DNA from: Bacteroidia bacterium
Lineage (GTDB): Bacteria > Bacteroidota > Bacteroidia > B-17B0 > Aurantibacillaceae
DNA: 64,000 bases
Assembly: GCA_026003255.1 (NCBI GenBank)
Contig: BPGX01000001.1
Location: 496,001-560,000, forward strand
Direction of reading: 5' to 3'
Under the pieces are notes generated by a model, which saw nothing but the letters and a program-made list of their open reading frames with translations, did no database searches and was not told the DNA's origin. Positions 1 to 7,675 of the stretch are shown here, one piece after another. The translations under genes and the position numbers were made by a program. The stretch's first letter is position 1; the number at the start of each line of letters is the position of its first letter.

Positions 1-2
1 CA

Positions 3-1376
3 GTTTGTTATTTGAATACTAATCAAAATAGAACAGAACCAATCAAATTATTGGAAGAATTAGTAAAAGATGAAAAAACAGATATTGAAAACTGGTATTA
101 TCTTGGAACAGCGTACCATCTAAATAATCAATTAGACAAAGCCATTGAAGCATTTGAAAAATACATTTCCTTAAAACCTAAAAAATCAGACATTGAAAAA
201 GCAAAACGAAAAATAGAACAATGCCAGAATGCTAAAAAATTTTTGGCTAACCCTATCAATGTAACTTTTACCAATCTTGGCCCTGATATAAATTCACCTG
301 ATCCTGATTACTATCCTTACGTCAATGAAAATGAAACATTCTTAGTCTTTACTTCCAGAAGAAAAGAAAATGTGGGTGGAAATAAAATAGAAATTGATGG
401 CTATCGCCCCAGCGATATTTGGTTTAGCAAAGTTGAAAACGGAAAATGGATAAAAGCATATAACGCAGGAAAAGTGATTAATACAAATTACGACGAGCAA
501 TGTGTATCCCTGAGTCCAGATGCTAAACAAATGGTAGTTTATTTTGATAACATCGAAAAATATGGCGATCTCTATATTTCTGATAAAAATCCCAATGGAG
601 AATTTACAAAAATTAAGCTCTTGCATCCCTACATCAGTGATCCAAAAACAATTGAAACCAGTGGTTCCTTCACACCAGATGGAAATACGTTTTTCTTTGC
701 AAGGCGTAATAGCATTGATGACCAGAGCGATATTTATGTGATAAGAAAGTTACCCAATGGTCAATGGGGGCTTCCACAAAAATTACCAGAACAAATCAAT
801 ACGCCATACAATGAAGATTTCCCTTACATAGGTGCAGATGGAGTTACGTTGTATTTTTCTTCGGAAGGACATAATTCCATGGGTGGTTATGATCTCTTCA
901 AATCAACATGGAACCCTGAAGATAATACATGGTCACCTGCCGAAAATCTCGGCTATCCTATCAATTCTACCAGCGACGACCGAAGCATTTGTATGACGCC
1001 CGATAATAGAGTAGGTTACATCAGTGCTTTCAGACCAAATGGTTACGGTGATCTAGATTTATATAGAATACGATTTGATGATAAAGACCAGATTATTCGT
1101 ATCATTACAGGCAAAGTATTCCTTGAAGATACTTTACAAAAAGCCCTTGATGTACCTGTAATGATCATTGCTAAAAATAAAAAAACGGAAGAAGAACGGC
1201 AATTTGTTCCCAATTCTAGAACAGCAAAATATGTAATCGCGTTGGAAGCAGGTGAATATGAAATCATAGTTTCAGCAGATGGTTATGAAAATTATGTAGA
1301 AAACATTACTGTTTCAGACATTGGAAAAATTGAAATTGAAAAAAATAAAGATTTTATATTAAAGAAAAAACCATGA
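3..1376 (+). CDS. PorE-like TPR / PD40 beta-propeller protein, 5' end outside window
   Basis: The frame is open to the left edge, and the residues before the first in-window TTG (V-C-Y) align with residues 71-73 of the downstream paralogue, so about 70 N-terminal residues, including the signal peptide, lie outside the window. The visible part has one TPR-like helical pair (NWYYLGTAYHL, then LDKAIEAFEKYISLKP), then a PD40/WD40-like propeller with repeated blades (DYYPYVNENETFLVFTSRR, EDFPYIGADGVTLYFSSEG, NPEDNTWSPAENLGYPINS), and finally a carboxypeptidase-regulatory-like beta domain (ITGKVFLED...YEIIVSADGYENY). This TPR-propeller-CRD order is that of the T9SS periplasmic protein PorE, but the C-terminal OmpA peptidoglycan-binding domain is absent. 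The stop overlaps the next start (ATGA at 1373-1376), so the two paralogues are translationally coupled. Domain calls are good; the link to T9SS is inference. Confidence 0.85.
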   Translation, partial: VCYLNTNQNRTEPIKLLEELVKDEKTDIENWYYLGTAYHLNNQLDKAIEAFEKYISLKPKKSDIEKAKRKIEQCQNAKKFLANPINVTFTNLGPDINSPDPDYYPYVNENETFLVFTSRRKENVGGNKIEIDGYRPSDIWFSKVENGKWIKAYNAGKVINTNYDEQCVSLSPDAKQMVVYFDNIEKYGDLYISDKNPNGEFTKIKLLHPYISDPKTIETSGSFTPDGNTFFFARRNSIDDQSDIYVIRKLPNGQWGLPQKLPEQINTPYNEDFPYIGADGVTLYFSSEGHNSMGGYDLFKSTWNPEDNTWSPAENLGYPINSTSDDRSICMTPDNRVGYISAFRPNGYGDLDLYRIRFDDKDQIIRIITGKVFLEDTLQKALDVPVMIIAKNKKTEEERQFVPNSRTAKYVIALEAGEYEIIVSADGYENYVENITVSDIGKIEIEKNKDFILKKKP

Positions 1377-2950
1377 AACAAAAATTGGTCATTGCAATTG
1401 TAAGTATGAGTTGTTTTTTATTTGCTCGTTTGTTTGCTCAAGAATTAGATAATAAACTCATGCCCAAATTCCTGAAAGCTGAAGATTTTTTTGATGCTGG
1501 AAATTATTTGTCCGCCATTCCACTCTATAAAGATGTTTTAAGTAAAGCACCGCATAATAAATTTGTAATGGCGAAACTGGCTGTTTGTTATATTAAAACA
1601 CGAACCAACAGAGACGAATCTGTAAAACTATTGGAAAAATTAGTGGAGACCAAAGACATAGATCCCAAACTCTGGTATTATCTTGGCAAGGCCTATCACC
1701 TTACTAATAAATTAGATGATGCCATTGCTGCCTATGAAAATTACAAAACTTTCAAACTCAAGAAAAAGGATTTAGAAGATGTAAACCGACAAATAGAAAT
1801 GTGTAAAAATGCGAAACAACTTATGCAATATCCTTCAAATGTCTTGTTTACTAATCTTGGAAAAGAGATTAATACTGAATTTCCAGAATATTATCCCTTT
1901 GTGGATGAAAAGGAAAATACTCTTGTTTTTACTTCAAGAAGAAAAAATAATATAGGCGGTGGAAGAACAGAAGCAGATGGTTATCGCCCAAGCGATGTGT
2001 GGATTAGTCAGGTAAAAAATAATGTATGGGATAAACCCATAAGTGCTGGTAGAGATATCAATACAAGTTTTGATGAAATGTGTGTGTTCCTTAATCTGGA
2101 AGGAAATACAATGCTGGTTTATGTAGATAGGGGAGGTGATAAATATGGAGACCTATATATCACTTCTAAATTGAAAGATAAAAATCAATTTGGTAAATTG
2201 AAACCATTACCTCCTGTAATTAATGATCCCGATAAAATTGAGTTATCAGGTTGCTTCAACAGAGATAGTTCGATTTACTTTTTTGTAAGAAAAGATAATT
2301 TAGAATCCAATTCGGATATTTATGTAGTTAAGAAATTACCTAATGGACAATGGGGACAACCTCAAAAACTTCCTGACCAAATCAATACTCCATACAATGA
2401 AGATTTCCCTTATTTGGCACCTGATGGTGTGAGTTTTTACTTTGCTTCGGATGGGCATAATAGTATGGGTGGATTTGATATTTTCAAATCAGTATATGAC
2501 CCTGAAACAGGAAGATTTACTCCTGCAGAGAATTTAGGTTACCCAATTAATTCCACAGACGACGATATGGGTATCTGTTTTACGAAGAATAAAAAGATTG
2601 CTTATGTCAGCTCATATAGACCAACAGGTATAGGAGATCTGGATATTTACAGAATTAAATTTATGGATGAAGATCAACCTACAAAAATTTATCGTTGTAG
2701 ATTGTTTGTGAAAGATACTACACAAATCCTCAAACAATCCGTTATGATTGTGGCTACAAATAAGCAAACGAATGAAGAATATACCTTTCTTTCAAAGAGT
2801 AATGGTGAATTTATTATGGCTTTACAAGAAGGTAGTTATACAATCAGTATCGATGCTGATGGTTATAAACCGTATAGAAAAGATTTTAACGTTTCTGATA
2901 TTGGTAATATTGAAGAAGAGAATGTTTCTTTAATTTTACAATCCGATTAA
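1373..2950 (+). CDS. PorE-like TPR / PD40 beta-propeller protein, tandem paralogue
   Basis: 525-aa envelope protein with a cleavable signal peptide (about residues 1-22, ending FARLFAQ). Two or three TPR-like motifs (residues 35-130) are followed by a PD40 beta-propeller (about 150-420, blades such as EDFPYLAPDGVSFYFASDG) and a C-terminal regulatory-like domain (about 430-525) ending NVSDIGNIEEENVSLILQ. It is a full-length paralogue of the preceding coupled gene and matches it in every domain. As in that copy, the OmpA domain expected in PorE is missing, so it may bind an envelope partner rather than peptidoglycan. The start ATG lies inside the upstream stop (ATGA). Its stop abuts the stop of the convergent M23 gene with no spacer. 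Confidence 0.88.
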   Translation: MKQKLVIAIVSMSCFLFARLFAQELDNKLMPKFLKAEDFFDAGNYLSAIPLYKDVLSKAPHNKFVMAKLAVCYIKTRTNRDESVKLLEKLVETKDIDPKLWYYLGKAYHLTNKLDDAIAAYENYKTFKLKKKDLEDVNRQIEMCKNAKQLMQYPSNVLFTNLGKEINTEFPEYYPFVDEKENTLVFTSRRKNNIGGGRTEADGYRPSDVWISQVKNNVWDKPISAGRDINTSFDEMCVFLNLEGNTMLVYVDRGGDKYGDLYITSKLKDKNQFGKLKPLPPVINDPDKIELSGCFNRDSSIYFFVRKDNLESNSDIYVVKKLPNGQWGQPQKLPDQINTPYNEDFPYLAPDGVSFYFASDGHNSMGGFDIFKSVYDPETGRFTPAENLGYPINSTDDDMGICFTKNKKIAYVSSYRPTGIGDLDIYRIKFMDEDQPTKIYRCRLFVKDTTQILKQSVMIVATNKQTNEEYTFLSKSNGEFIMALQEGSYTISIDADGYKPYRKDFNVSDIGNIEEENVSLILQSD

Positions 2951-3817
2951 TTAAAATACAATATATTTCAAAGGATCAAGTGGTTTTTGATTAAACCACA
3001 ATTCAAAATGTAAATGTACTCCATTACTTTCAGTGCCCGTATTTCCCATGTTACCAATATATTCATTGGTGTTAATGTAATCACCAATATGTTTTACAAC
3101 CATTGAAAGATGTTTGTAAATGCTTAAAATGCCGGATGGATGTAGTATAATAATAACATTCCCATCTCTCGATGTATAACCACTATATACAACCACTCCT
3201 TTTTGAATACTTCGAATAGGTTCTTCACTTTTTCCAACAATATCAATGCCATAATGCCCATTGGCTATACTAAACTTGTTAATTAAAATACCACGTGTTG
3301 GTGGAAGAAATTGAAAAGACGAAGGAACTTCATTTGATAATTTAAATGAAACAATATTTTGATGCAGTTCTTGCTCTATTTCCTGTCTTAATTCGCTTTC
3401 TTGTTTGCCTGCAGTTAACTCTAAATTACTTTGAGTATTTATTTTAGTTTGTTTATTTGATGTGTTTTTGATAGTGTCTCTATCTTCTTTTAAAATTTTT
3501 AATATGGTATTTAGATAAAGATCTTTCTGATGGATTAAAATTTGCAAAGAGTCGGTTTTCAACAAAAGTTGTGTAATTTGTTTTCTTTCTTCTGTTGTAC
3601 CATAGCCAGGTATGTATTCTTTTAATGATGTATTAGCAATAATGATAGTAGTAATAATAATAATTAATGTAGCATAACCAATCAACCATAGTATCAGCGA
3701 TACTAATGTAAAACGTAAAGAAAATACAGGTTTAAAGTCGTCATGAAAAAAGGTGATTCTAAAACGTTCCTTTATCAATCGTTGTATCAGATTTTTTTTA
3801 TCAGAATTTGTGATCAT
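2951..3817 (-). CDS. M23 (LytM-type) zinc metallopeptidase, membrane-anchored
   Basis: 288-aa protein with a basic cytoplasmic N-terminus, one transmembrane helix (about residues 35-62), a polar helical linker with probable coiled coil (about 75-155) and a C-terminal M23 domain (about 170-285). The metal-binding and catalytic residues of LytM-type peptidases are present: H188 and D192 in GHYGID, H236 in YKHL, and H268/H270 in GVHLHFEL. The domain should therefore be active on cell-wall peptide cross-links in the periplasm, unlike degenerate EnvC/NlpD-type activators. The APS kinase gene lies 21 bp upstream on the same strand. The family is well known in Bacteroidota; the exact substrate is not visible. 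Confidence 0.9.
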   Translation of the reverse strand: MITNSDKKNLIQRLIKERFRITFFHDDFKPVFSLRFTLVSLILWLIGYATLIIIITTIIIANTSLKEYIPGYGTTEERKQITQLLLKTDSLQILIHQKDLYLNTILKILKEDRDTIKNTSNKQTKINTQSNLELTAGKQESELRQEIEQELHQNIVSFKLSNEVPSSFQFLPPTRGILINKFSIANGHYGIDIVGKSEEPIRSIQKGVVVYSGYTSRDGNVIIILHPSGILSIYKHLSMVVKHIGDYINTNEYIGNMGNTGTESNGVHLHFELWFNQKPLDPLKYIVF

Positions 3818-3838
3818 TGAAAGGCAGGTTCGTAGATT

Positions 3839-4375
3839 TTACAAATTGGAACAGGTTTTATTTAATATATAATCTAAAATTTCTTTTGCGCATTCATCGG
3901 GAGTTTTGCCGGTTGTAGTAATCCTGACCACATCGTTTTCATTTTCTGGCTGCTCAAATGCGGCAGAAATACCCGTAAAATTTTTCACTTCCTGATTGAT
4001 CGCTTTTTTATACAAACCCTTTACATCTCTTTTGATGCATTCTTCAATAGGTGTGTCAATAAAAAAAAGAATCACATTGTTACCAAGACGTTTTCTGACA
4101 ATGTCTCGTAATTCTTTGGTAGGTGTAATAAATGAACAAATACATTTTATACCTTGCTGACTTAAAAGTTTGGCCATTTCAGATGAACGACGAATATTCT
4201 CTCTTCTATCGTCGGTTGAAAAACCTAAATCAGAATTGACTGTATTTCGGATTTCGTCCCCGTCTAATAAAACATACGTTATATTTTTTTGACTTAATAA
4301 CTGACTGATGTGTTGGGCAATTGTGCTCTTTCCAGCACCAGACAAGCCAAAGAGCCAGATTACTTTTTTTAGCAT
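3839..4375 (-). CDS. cysC: adenylyl-sulfate (APS) kinase
   Basis: 178-aa APS kinase, converting adenosine 5'-phosphosulfate to PAPS with ATP. Walker A is GLSGAGKST at residues 10-18. Typical family motifs follow: LDGDEIR, LGFSTDDRRENIRR (APS binding), CSFITP and DVKGLYKKA. The length is normal for a stand-alone CysC with no sulfurylase fusion. No cysD/cysN or PAPS reductase genes lie nearby, so the PAPS may serve sulfation as well as assimilation; that is inference. It is divergent from deoC, with 48 bp between the two starts. Confidence 0.93.
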   Translation of the reverse strand: MLKKVIWLFGLSGAGKSTIAQHISQLLSQKNITYVLLDGDEIRNTVNSDLGFSTDDRRENIRRSSEMAKLLSQQGIKCICSFITPTKELRDIVRKRLGNNVILFFIDTPIEECIKRDVKGLYKKAINQEVKNFTGISAAFEQPENENDVVRITTTGKTPDECAKEILDYILNKTCSNL

Positions 4376-4396
4376 GAGAGAATACGTTTATTTTTG

Positions 4397-4404
4397 TAAT
4401 TTTG
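4397..4404 (+). promoter_or_regulatory. Bacteroidota -7 box (TAATTTTG) upstream of deoC
   Basis: This is an exact match to TANNTTTG, 19 bp before the deoC start codon. I see no TTTG at the -33 distance, so the call rests on one box and its position. Confidence 0.35.
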
Positions 4405-4423
4405 CGTAAAACTAATAAAAATC

Positions 4424-5347
4424 ATGAAAACATTTTCTTCTAATAAAGATTGGGATTTTCTTTATGATTTAAGAGTAGATCAGGTAGGTGTGGAAGATAG
4501 ATTAACCCGTATTACAGCCAGAAGTATTAAGAAACAAAGCAAAGTAGAAGGACTTAAGATGATTTTAAACATGATTGATTTAACCACTCTTGAAGGAAAA
4601 GATACAGAAGGAAAGGTAAAACAGCTCTGTTATAAAGCTCAACATCTGGCGGATGATATTCCTGATTTACCAACCGTTGCAGCAGTGTGTGTGTATCCAA
4701 CATTTGTAGCGACTGCTAAAAAATATCTAAAAAATAGCCTAGTTAAAGTAGCATCGGTTTCAACAGCTTTTCCGGCAGGTCAAGCGCCTTTAAGTGTAAA
4801 ATTAGAAGACACAAAGTTTGCATTAGATAATGGTGCTGATGAAGTGGATATGGTCATTAATCGCGGTGAATTTCTGAAAGGTAATTTTCAATACGTCTAT
4901 GAAGAAATTGTCGCTATTAAAGAATTAGTATCAAAATACAATGCTCGCTTAAAAGTGATTTTAGAAACCGGTGAACTTTCTACATTAGACAATGTGCGTA
5001 GAGCATCGGAAATAGCGATTTTAGCCGGTGCAGATTTTATAAAAACATCGACAGGAAAAGTTCAGCCAGCCGCTACCTTGCCTGTTACTTATGTGATGCT
5101 TCAAGCCATTCGTGATTATTACGACGGAACGGGAATTATGGTGGGAATGAAGCCGGCAGGTGGAATATCAAATGCTAAAACTGCTTTACAATACCTTGTT
5201 ATGGTAAAGGAAGTGTTAGGGGATGAATGGATCACCAATCAGTGGTTTCGTTATGGTGCCAGCAGTTTAGCCAATGATGTGCTGATGCAAATAAAAAAAG
5301 AACTCACAGGTGTTTATCAAAGTGCTGATTATTTCTCAAAGGATTGA
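4424..5347 (+). CDS. deoC: deoxyribose-phosphate aldolase
   Basis: 307-aa class I aldolase that splits 2-deoxyribose 5-phosphate into glyceraldehyde 3-phosphate and acetaldehyde in deoxynucleoside salvage. The Schiff-base lysine is K207 in FIKTSTGK, the second active-site lysine is K243 in MKPAGGI, and D142 lies in EVDMVIN. It is longer than the roughly 220-260 aa of short DeoC forms because of a helical N-terminal extension (about residues 1-50), as in the longer DeoC types. It is monocistronic, with a -7 box upstream. A MITE-like repeat starts 14 bp after the stop codon. Confidence 0.95.
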   Translation: MKTFSSNKDWDFLYDLRVDQVGVEDRLTRITARSIKKQSKVEGLKMILNMIDLTTLEGKDTEGKVKQLCYKAQHLADDIPDLPTVAAVCVYPTFVATAKKYLKNSLVKVASVSTAFPAGQAPLSVKLEDTKFALDNGADEVDMVINRGEFLKGNFQYVYEEIVAIKELVSKYNARLKVILETGELSTLDNVRRASEIAILAGADFIKTSTGKVQPAATLPVTYVMLQAIRDYYDGTGIMVGMKPAGGISNAKTALQYLVMVKEVLGDEWITNQWFRYGASSLANDVLMQIKKELTGVYQSADYFSKD

Positions 5348-5361
5348 ATATTGAGATAAAA

Positions 5362-5593
5362 CCAAATTATGCATTAGAAATTACAATTATTCAAGTACGA
5401 TTGTTTCAAAAGCGTTGCATCCTCGCAATGACGCGTACATTCACACTTGAGATTGCTTCGGGCGTTGACACGCCCTCGCAATGACGGGCTTTATTCTTAC
5501 AATATCACCAAACTGGCAGAAATAAAAAATCCCTAAAAGTAGTAGTAATAAAGGAAAGCACAACATTAGAGAAATATTTAATGAATAATTTGG
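5362..5593 (+). repeat. MITE-like element, copy A, with inverted ends and hairpin unit
   Basis: The left end CCAAATTATGCATTA (5362-5376) and right end TAATGAATAATTTGG (5579-5593) are inverted repeats with one mismatch. Inside is a unit running GAGATTGCTTC (5450-5460), a perfect hairpin GGGCGT-tgac-ACGCCC (5461-5476) and TCGCAATGACGGGC (to 5490). A more degenerate unit precedes it at about 5405-5437. There is no coding potential. Related copies lie at 37053-37254 and 55949-56456, each just after a stop codon. Confidence 0.65.
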
Positions 5594-5907
5594 GATAAAA
5601 ATGGAAACAATAGAACACAAATGACAAGGATGGATGCGAATTTTCGTAGATTATTTTTTACTTTCTTGTTTACCACAAATGCACGAATATTAGTGTTATA
5701 TTAATGAATTAAAGAATAAATAAGCCACGAATGCACGAATAATTAGTGTTATTAGTGGTTAAAGTTGCATTTCATTAAAAGTCATTCACTCAACCAAACT
5801 GCCCATTCACTCAATAAAACCCTCTGTTCAATAAATAGTTTTACATTTTCACAAAAAAATTTTTTATCTGTTTGAAAAATTTTTCTTAACTTTGTAATGT
5901 AAAATTC
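5594..5907. other. non-coding stretch with degenerate dispersed repeats
   Basis: I see no gene here. It holds decayed copies of two AT-rich repeat families found elsewhere in the window: the AACACAGATGACAC...GATT type (about 5608-5650) and two tandem 'cacgaat-gcacgaat-attagtgttat' phrases (about 5672-5760). A -7-like box TAACTTTG at 5887-5894 precedes the next gene. Confidence 0.5.
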
Positions 5908-6783
5908 ATGTTTATGAAAACCAATTTTACCCCCCCCCCTCCCCCCCGCAAATGCTTGATGGCAGCGGTTTTGGGGATTGTCTTCAGCGTGAGTAATATG
6001 TTTTCTCAATCTCAACAATGGTGGCGTACGAATGGTAATACACCGAATTCCACTGACTTTTTAGGTACTTCCAACAATTCTCCACTCATCATCAAAACGA
6101 ATAATACAGAACGGCTTCGCATTGATGCGAATGGTAGAATAGGCATTGGTATTGCCAATCCGCAGTATGTGCTGGATGTGAATGGTCGTGTGAAACTACG
6201 GTTTAATGTATATTGCGATAGTTTGTTGCAAGCGTCCAATTTGGTTGTGAATTACAGTATTCAGACGGCTACGATAGATGCGCATCAGTATTTAGTGAAT
6301 GGCCAGCCGGCGGTGTTTTCGCAGTGGACAACGATTTCACCGAATGCAATTGCTTTTAACGGCGATGTGTATGTGAACTCGTTGAATGCGCAGCATTCTA
6401 TCAGTATTGGGAATTTTCGTTTTAAGAACGGTGCAACACCGACGCAACGGGATACGATACGCAGCGATCGGATGGTGAGTTTGGTAGCGGAGAAGAGTAT
6501 TGAGTTTCGGGCAGATACGGTTCGTTTTCTGGACAGAGTGGGTATTGGTAAGCATCCGGTGGTAGCGCTGGATGTGAATGGGGATGTATCGGTGAGTGGT
6601 GGATTGAAAGTTGGGAATTTGCAGACGAGTAGTGATAGTGTGTTGAAGGTAGTAGTGGTGGATAATCAGGGTAATTTGAAGACGGTAGGAGGAGGGTGGT
6701 GGTTCGCCGCCACCGATGGTATGTCCGGCGGGCGTGAGTTCGAATTTCTGGCATGTAGGAGGGAATGTGTTGGGGGTGAATGA
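5908..6783 (+). CDS. tail-fibre/adhesin-like surface protein, 5' part of a frameshifted gene
   Basis: The start is ATG 5908, or ATG 5914 two codons later. The signal peptide is odd: the n-region contains five prolines encoded by a C10-T-C7 tract, followed by a hydrophobic stretch (CLMAAVLGIVFSVSNMFSQ). The mature part has beta-repeats of the type VLDVNGRVKLR, VGIGKHPVVALDVNGDV and KVVVVDNQGNLKTVGG, as in Bacteroidota phage-tail-fibre-like surface proteins. After about codon 260 (near 6694) the frame turns into unrelated residues and stops at 6783, while the matching sequence continues in the +1 frame. Removing one G from GGG at 6694-6696 joins both parts into a 588-aa protein (5908-7675). G+C is visibly higher than in neighbouring genes. 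Confidence 0.7.
   Translation: MFMKTNFTPPPPPRKCLMAAVLGIVFSVSNMFSQSQQWWRTNGNTPNSTDFLGTSNNSPLIIKTNNTERLRIDANGRIGIGIANPQYVLDVNGRVKLRFNVYCDSLLQASNLVVNYSIQTATIDAHQYLVNGQPAVFSQWTTISPNAIAFNGDVYVNSLNAQHSISIGNFRFKNGATPTQRDTIRSDRMVSLVAEKSIEFRADTVRFLDRVGIGKHPVVALDVNGDVSVSGGLKVGNLQTSSDSVLKVVVVDNQGNLKTVGGGWWFAATDGMSGGREFEFLACRRECVGGE
5930..5947 (+). repeat. poly-C tract (C10-T-C7) inside the signal-peptide coding region
   Basis: A run of 10 C (5930-5939), one T and 7 C (5941-5947) begins 22 bp after the start codon of the surface-protein gene and encodes the five prolines of its n-region. It is by far the longest C run in this AT-rich window. A gain or loss of one C would shift the frame at about codon 8, the arrangement of slipped-strand phase-variable genes. 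As read here the tract leaves the start in frame with the signal peptide. Confidence 0.8.
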
Positions 6784-7675
6784 TTGTAATGTGTTAGGGA
6801 CGACGAATGCGATGGATTTGCGGATAGTGACGGGTGGAGTGGATCGTATTTATGTAACGAGTAATGGTCAGGTGGGAATTGGAACGGCGAGTCCGCAGGA
6901 GAAGTTAGAAGTGAGAGGGAAGGGACGGTTTACAGATTATAGTAATGCGATGAAATATTTAGAGGTTGGTTACAATGGTACAAACGGGATGATTAATTTT
7001 GAGAGTGATGAAAGTGATGATGCGTTGTTGATTAATTATTTTAGTGGTAGGGATGTGGTGATAGGGAATATAAGTAGCGGGAATTTGATAGCAAATAAGG
7101 ATGTGCAGGTGAATGGGAAGGTAGGCATTGGAACGAGCAGTCCTGCAGATAAATTGCATGTGAAGGGGAATGGGATATTTGAAGGTATTGGAGAGACGAA
7201 GTTGTGGGCGATTAATGGTGTTTTAGGATATGGTTTTGGAATAGATGCGAATGGTGTTGGGCATATCTGGAAGGATTTTAATAATCCGTCGTCGGTGATG
7301 AGTTTTGATGGGAATGGGAGGGTGTACGTTGGAGATAAAAAACAAGTAACAGGACAGCATACTGATGCATTATTTACAGTATATGGAAAAGGTGTATTTA
7401 CGAGATGTATTGTAACGCAGGTAAATTGGGCTGATTATGTGTTTAATGAGAATTATAGTTTGAAGAGTATAGAGGAAGTTGAAATGTACATTAAGAAACA
7501 TAAACATCTACCTGGAATTCCTGATAATAAGCAAATACAGGCAGAAGGTATAGATATTGGGAAAATTAGTTCTTTACAAATGGAGAAAATAGAAGAATTA
7601 TATTTGTATATCATTTATTTGAAAAAAGAAATTGAAAGATTAAAATCAAAAATAAATCATGAAGATGAGAAATAA
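6716..7675 (+). CDS. tail-fibre/adhesin-like surface protein, 3' part of the same frameshifted gene
   Basis: This frame is open from 6689; the ATG at 6716 is probably internal (restored reading: five Gly, then SPPPMVCPAGVSSNFWHVGG). It continues the repeats of the upstream part (VGIGTASPQEKLEVRGKGRF, VGIGTSSPADKLHVKGNG). It ends with the domain typical of Bacteroidota tail-fibre-domain proteins: WADYVF, SIEEVEMYIKKHKHLPGIP, then a terminal coiled coil (about the last 40 residues, MEKIEELYLYIIYLKKEIERL) for oligomerisation. On its own it would lack a signal peptide. It overlaps the next gene by 17 bp, which suggests one operon. The frame break coincides with an 8-bp hairpin with a TTCG loop (6695-6714). 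Confidence 0.7.
   Translation: MVCPAGVSSNFWHVGGNVLGVNDCNVLGTTNAMDLRIVTGGVDRIYVTSNGQVGIGTASPQEKLEVRGKGRFTDYSNAMKYLEVGYNGTNGMINFESDESDDALLINYFSGRDVVIGNISSGNLIANKDVQVNGKVGIGTSSPADKLHVKGNGIFEGIGETKLWAINGVLGYGFGIDANGVGHIWKDFNNPSSVMSFDGNGRVYVGDKKQVTGQHTDALFTVYGKGVFTRCIVTQVNWADYVFNENYSLKSIEEVEMYIKKHKHLPGIPDNKQIQAEGIDIGKISSLQMEKIEELYLYIIYLKKEIERLKSKINHEDEK

Noticed and set aside
5362..5593. CRISPR array suggested by repeated TCGCAATGACG words
   Set aside because: The words are few, face both ways, lack regular spacers, and belong to hairpin repeat units; no cas genes are present.
6012..6754. Several antisense frames across the surface-protein gene
   Set aside because: They are shadows caused by the G-rich coding strand; none has a signal, motif or start context.
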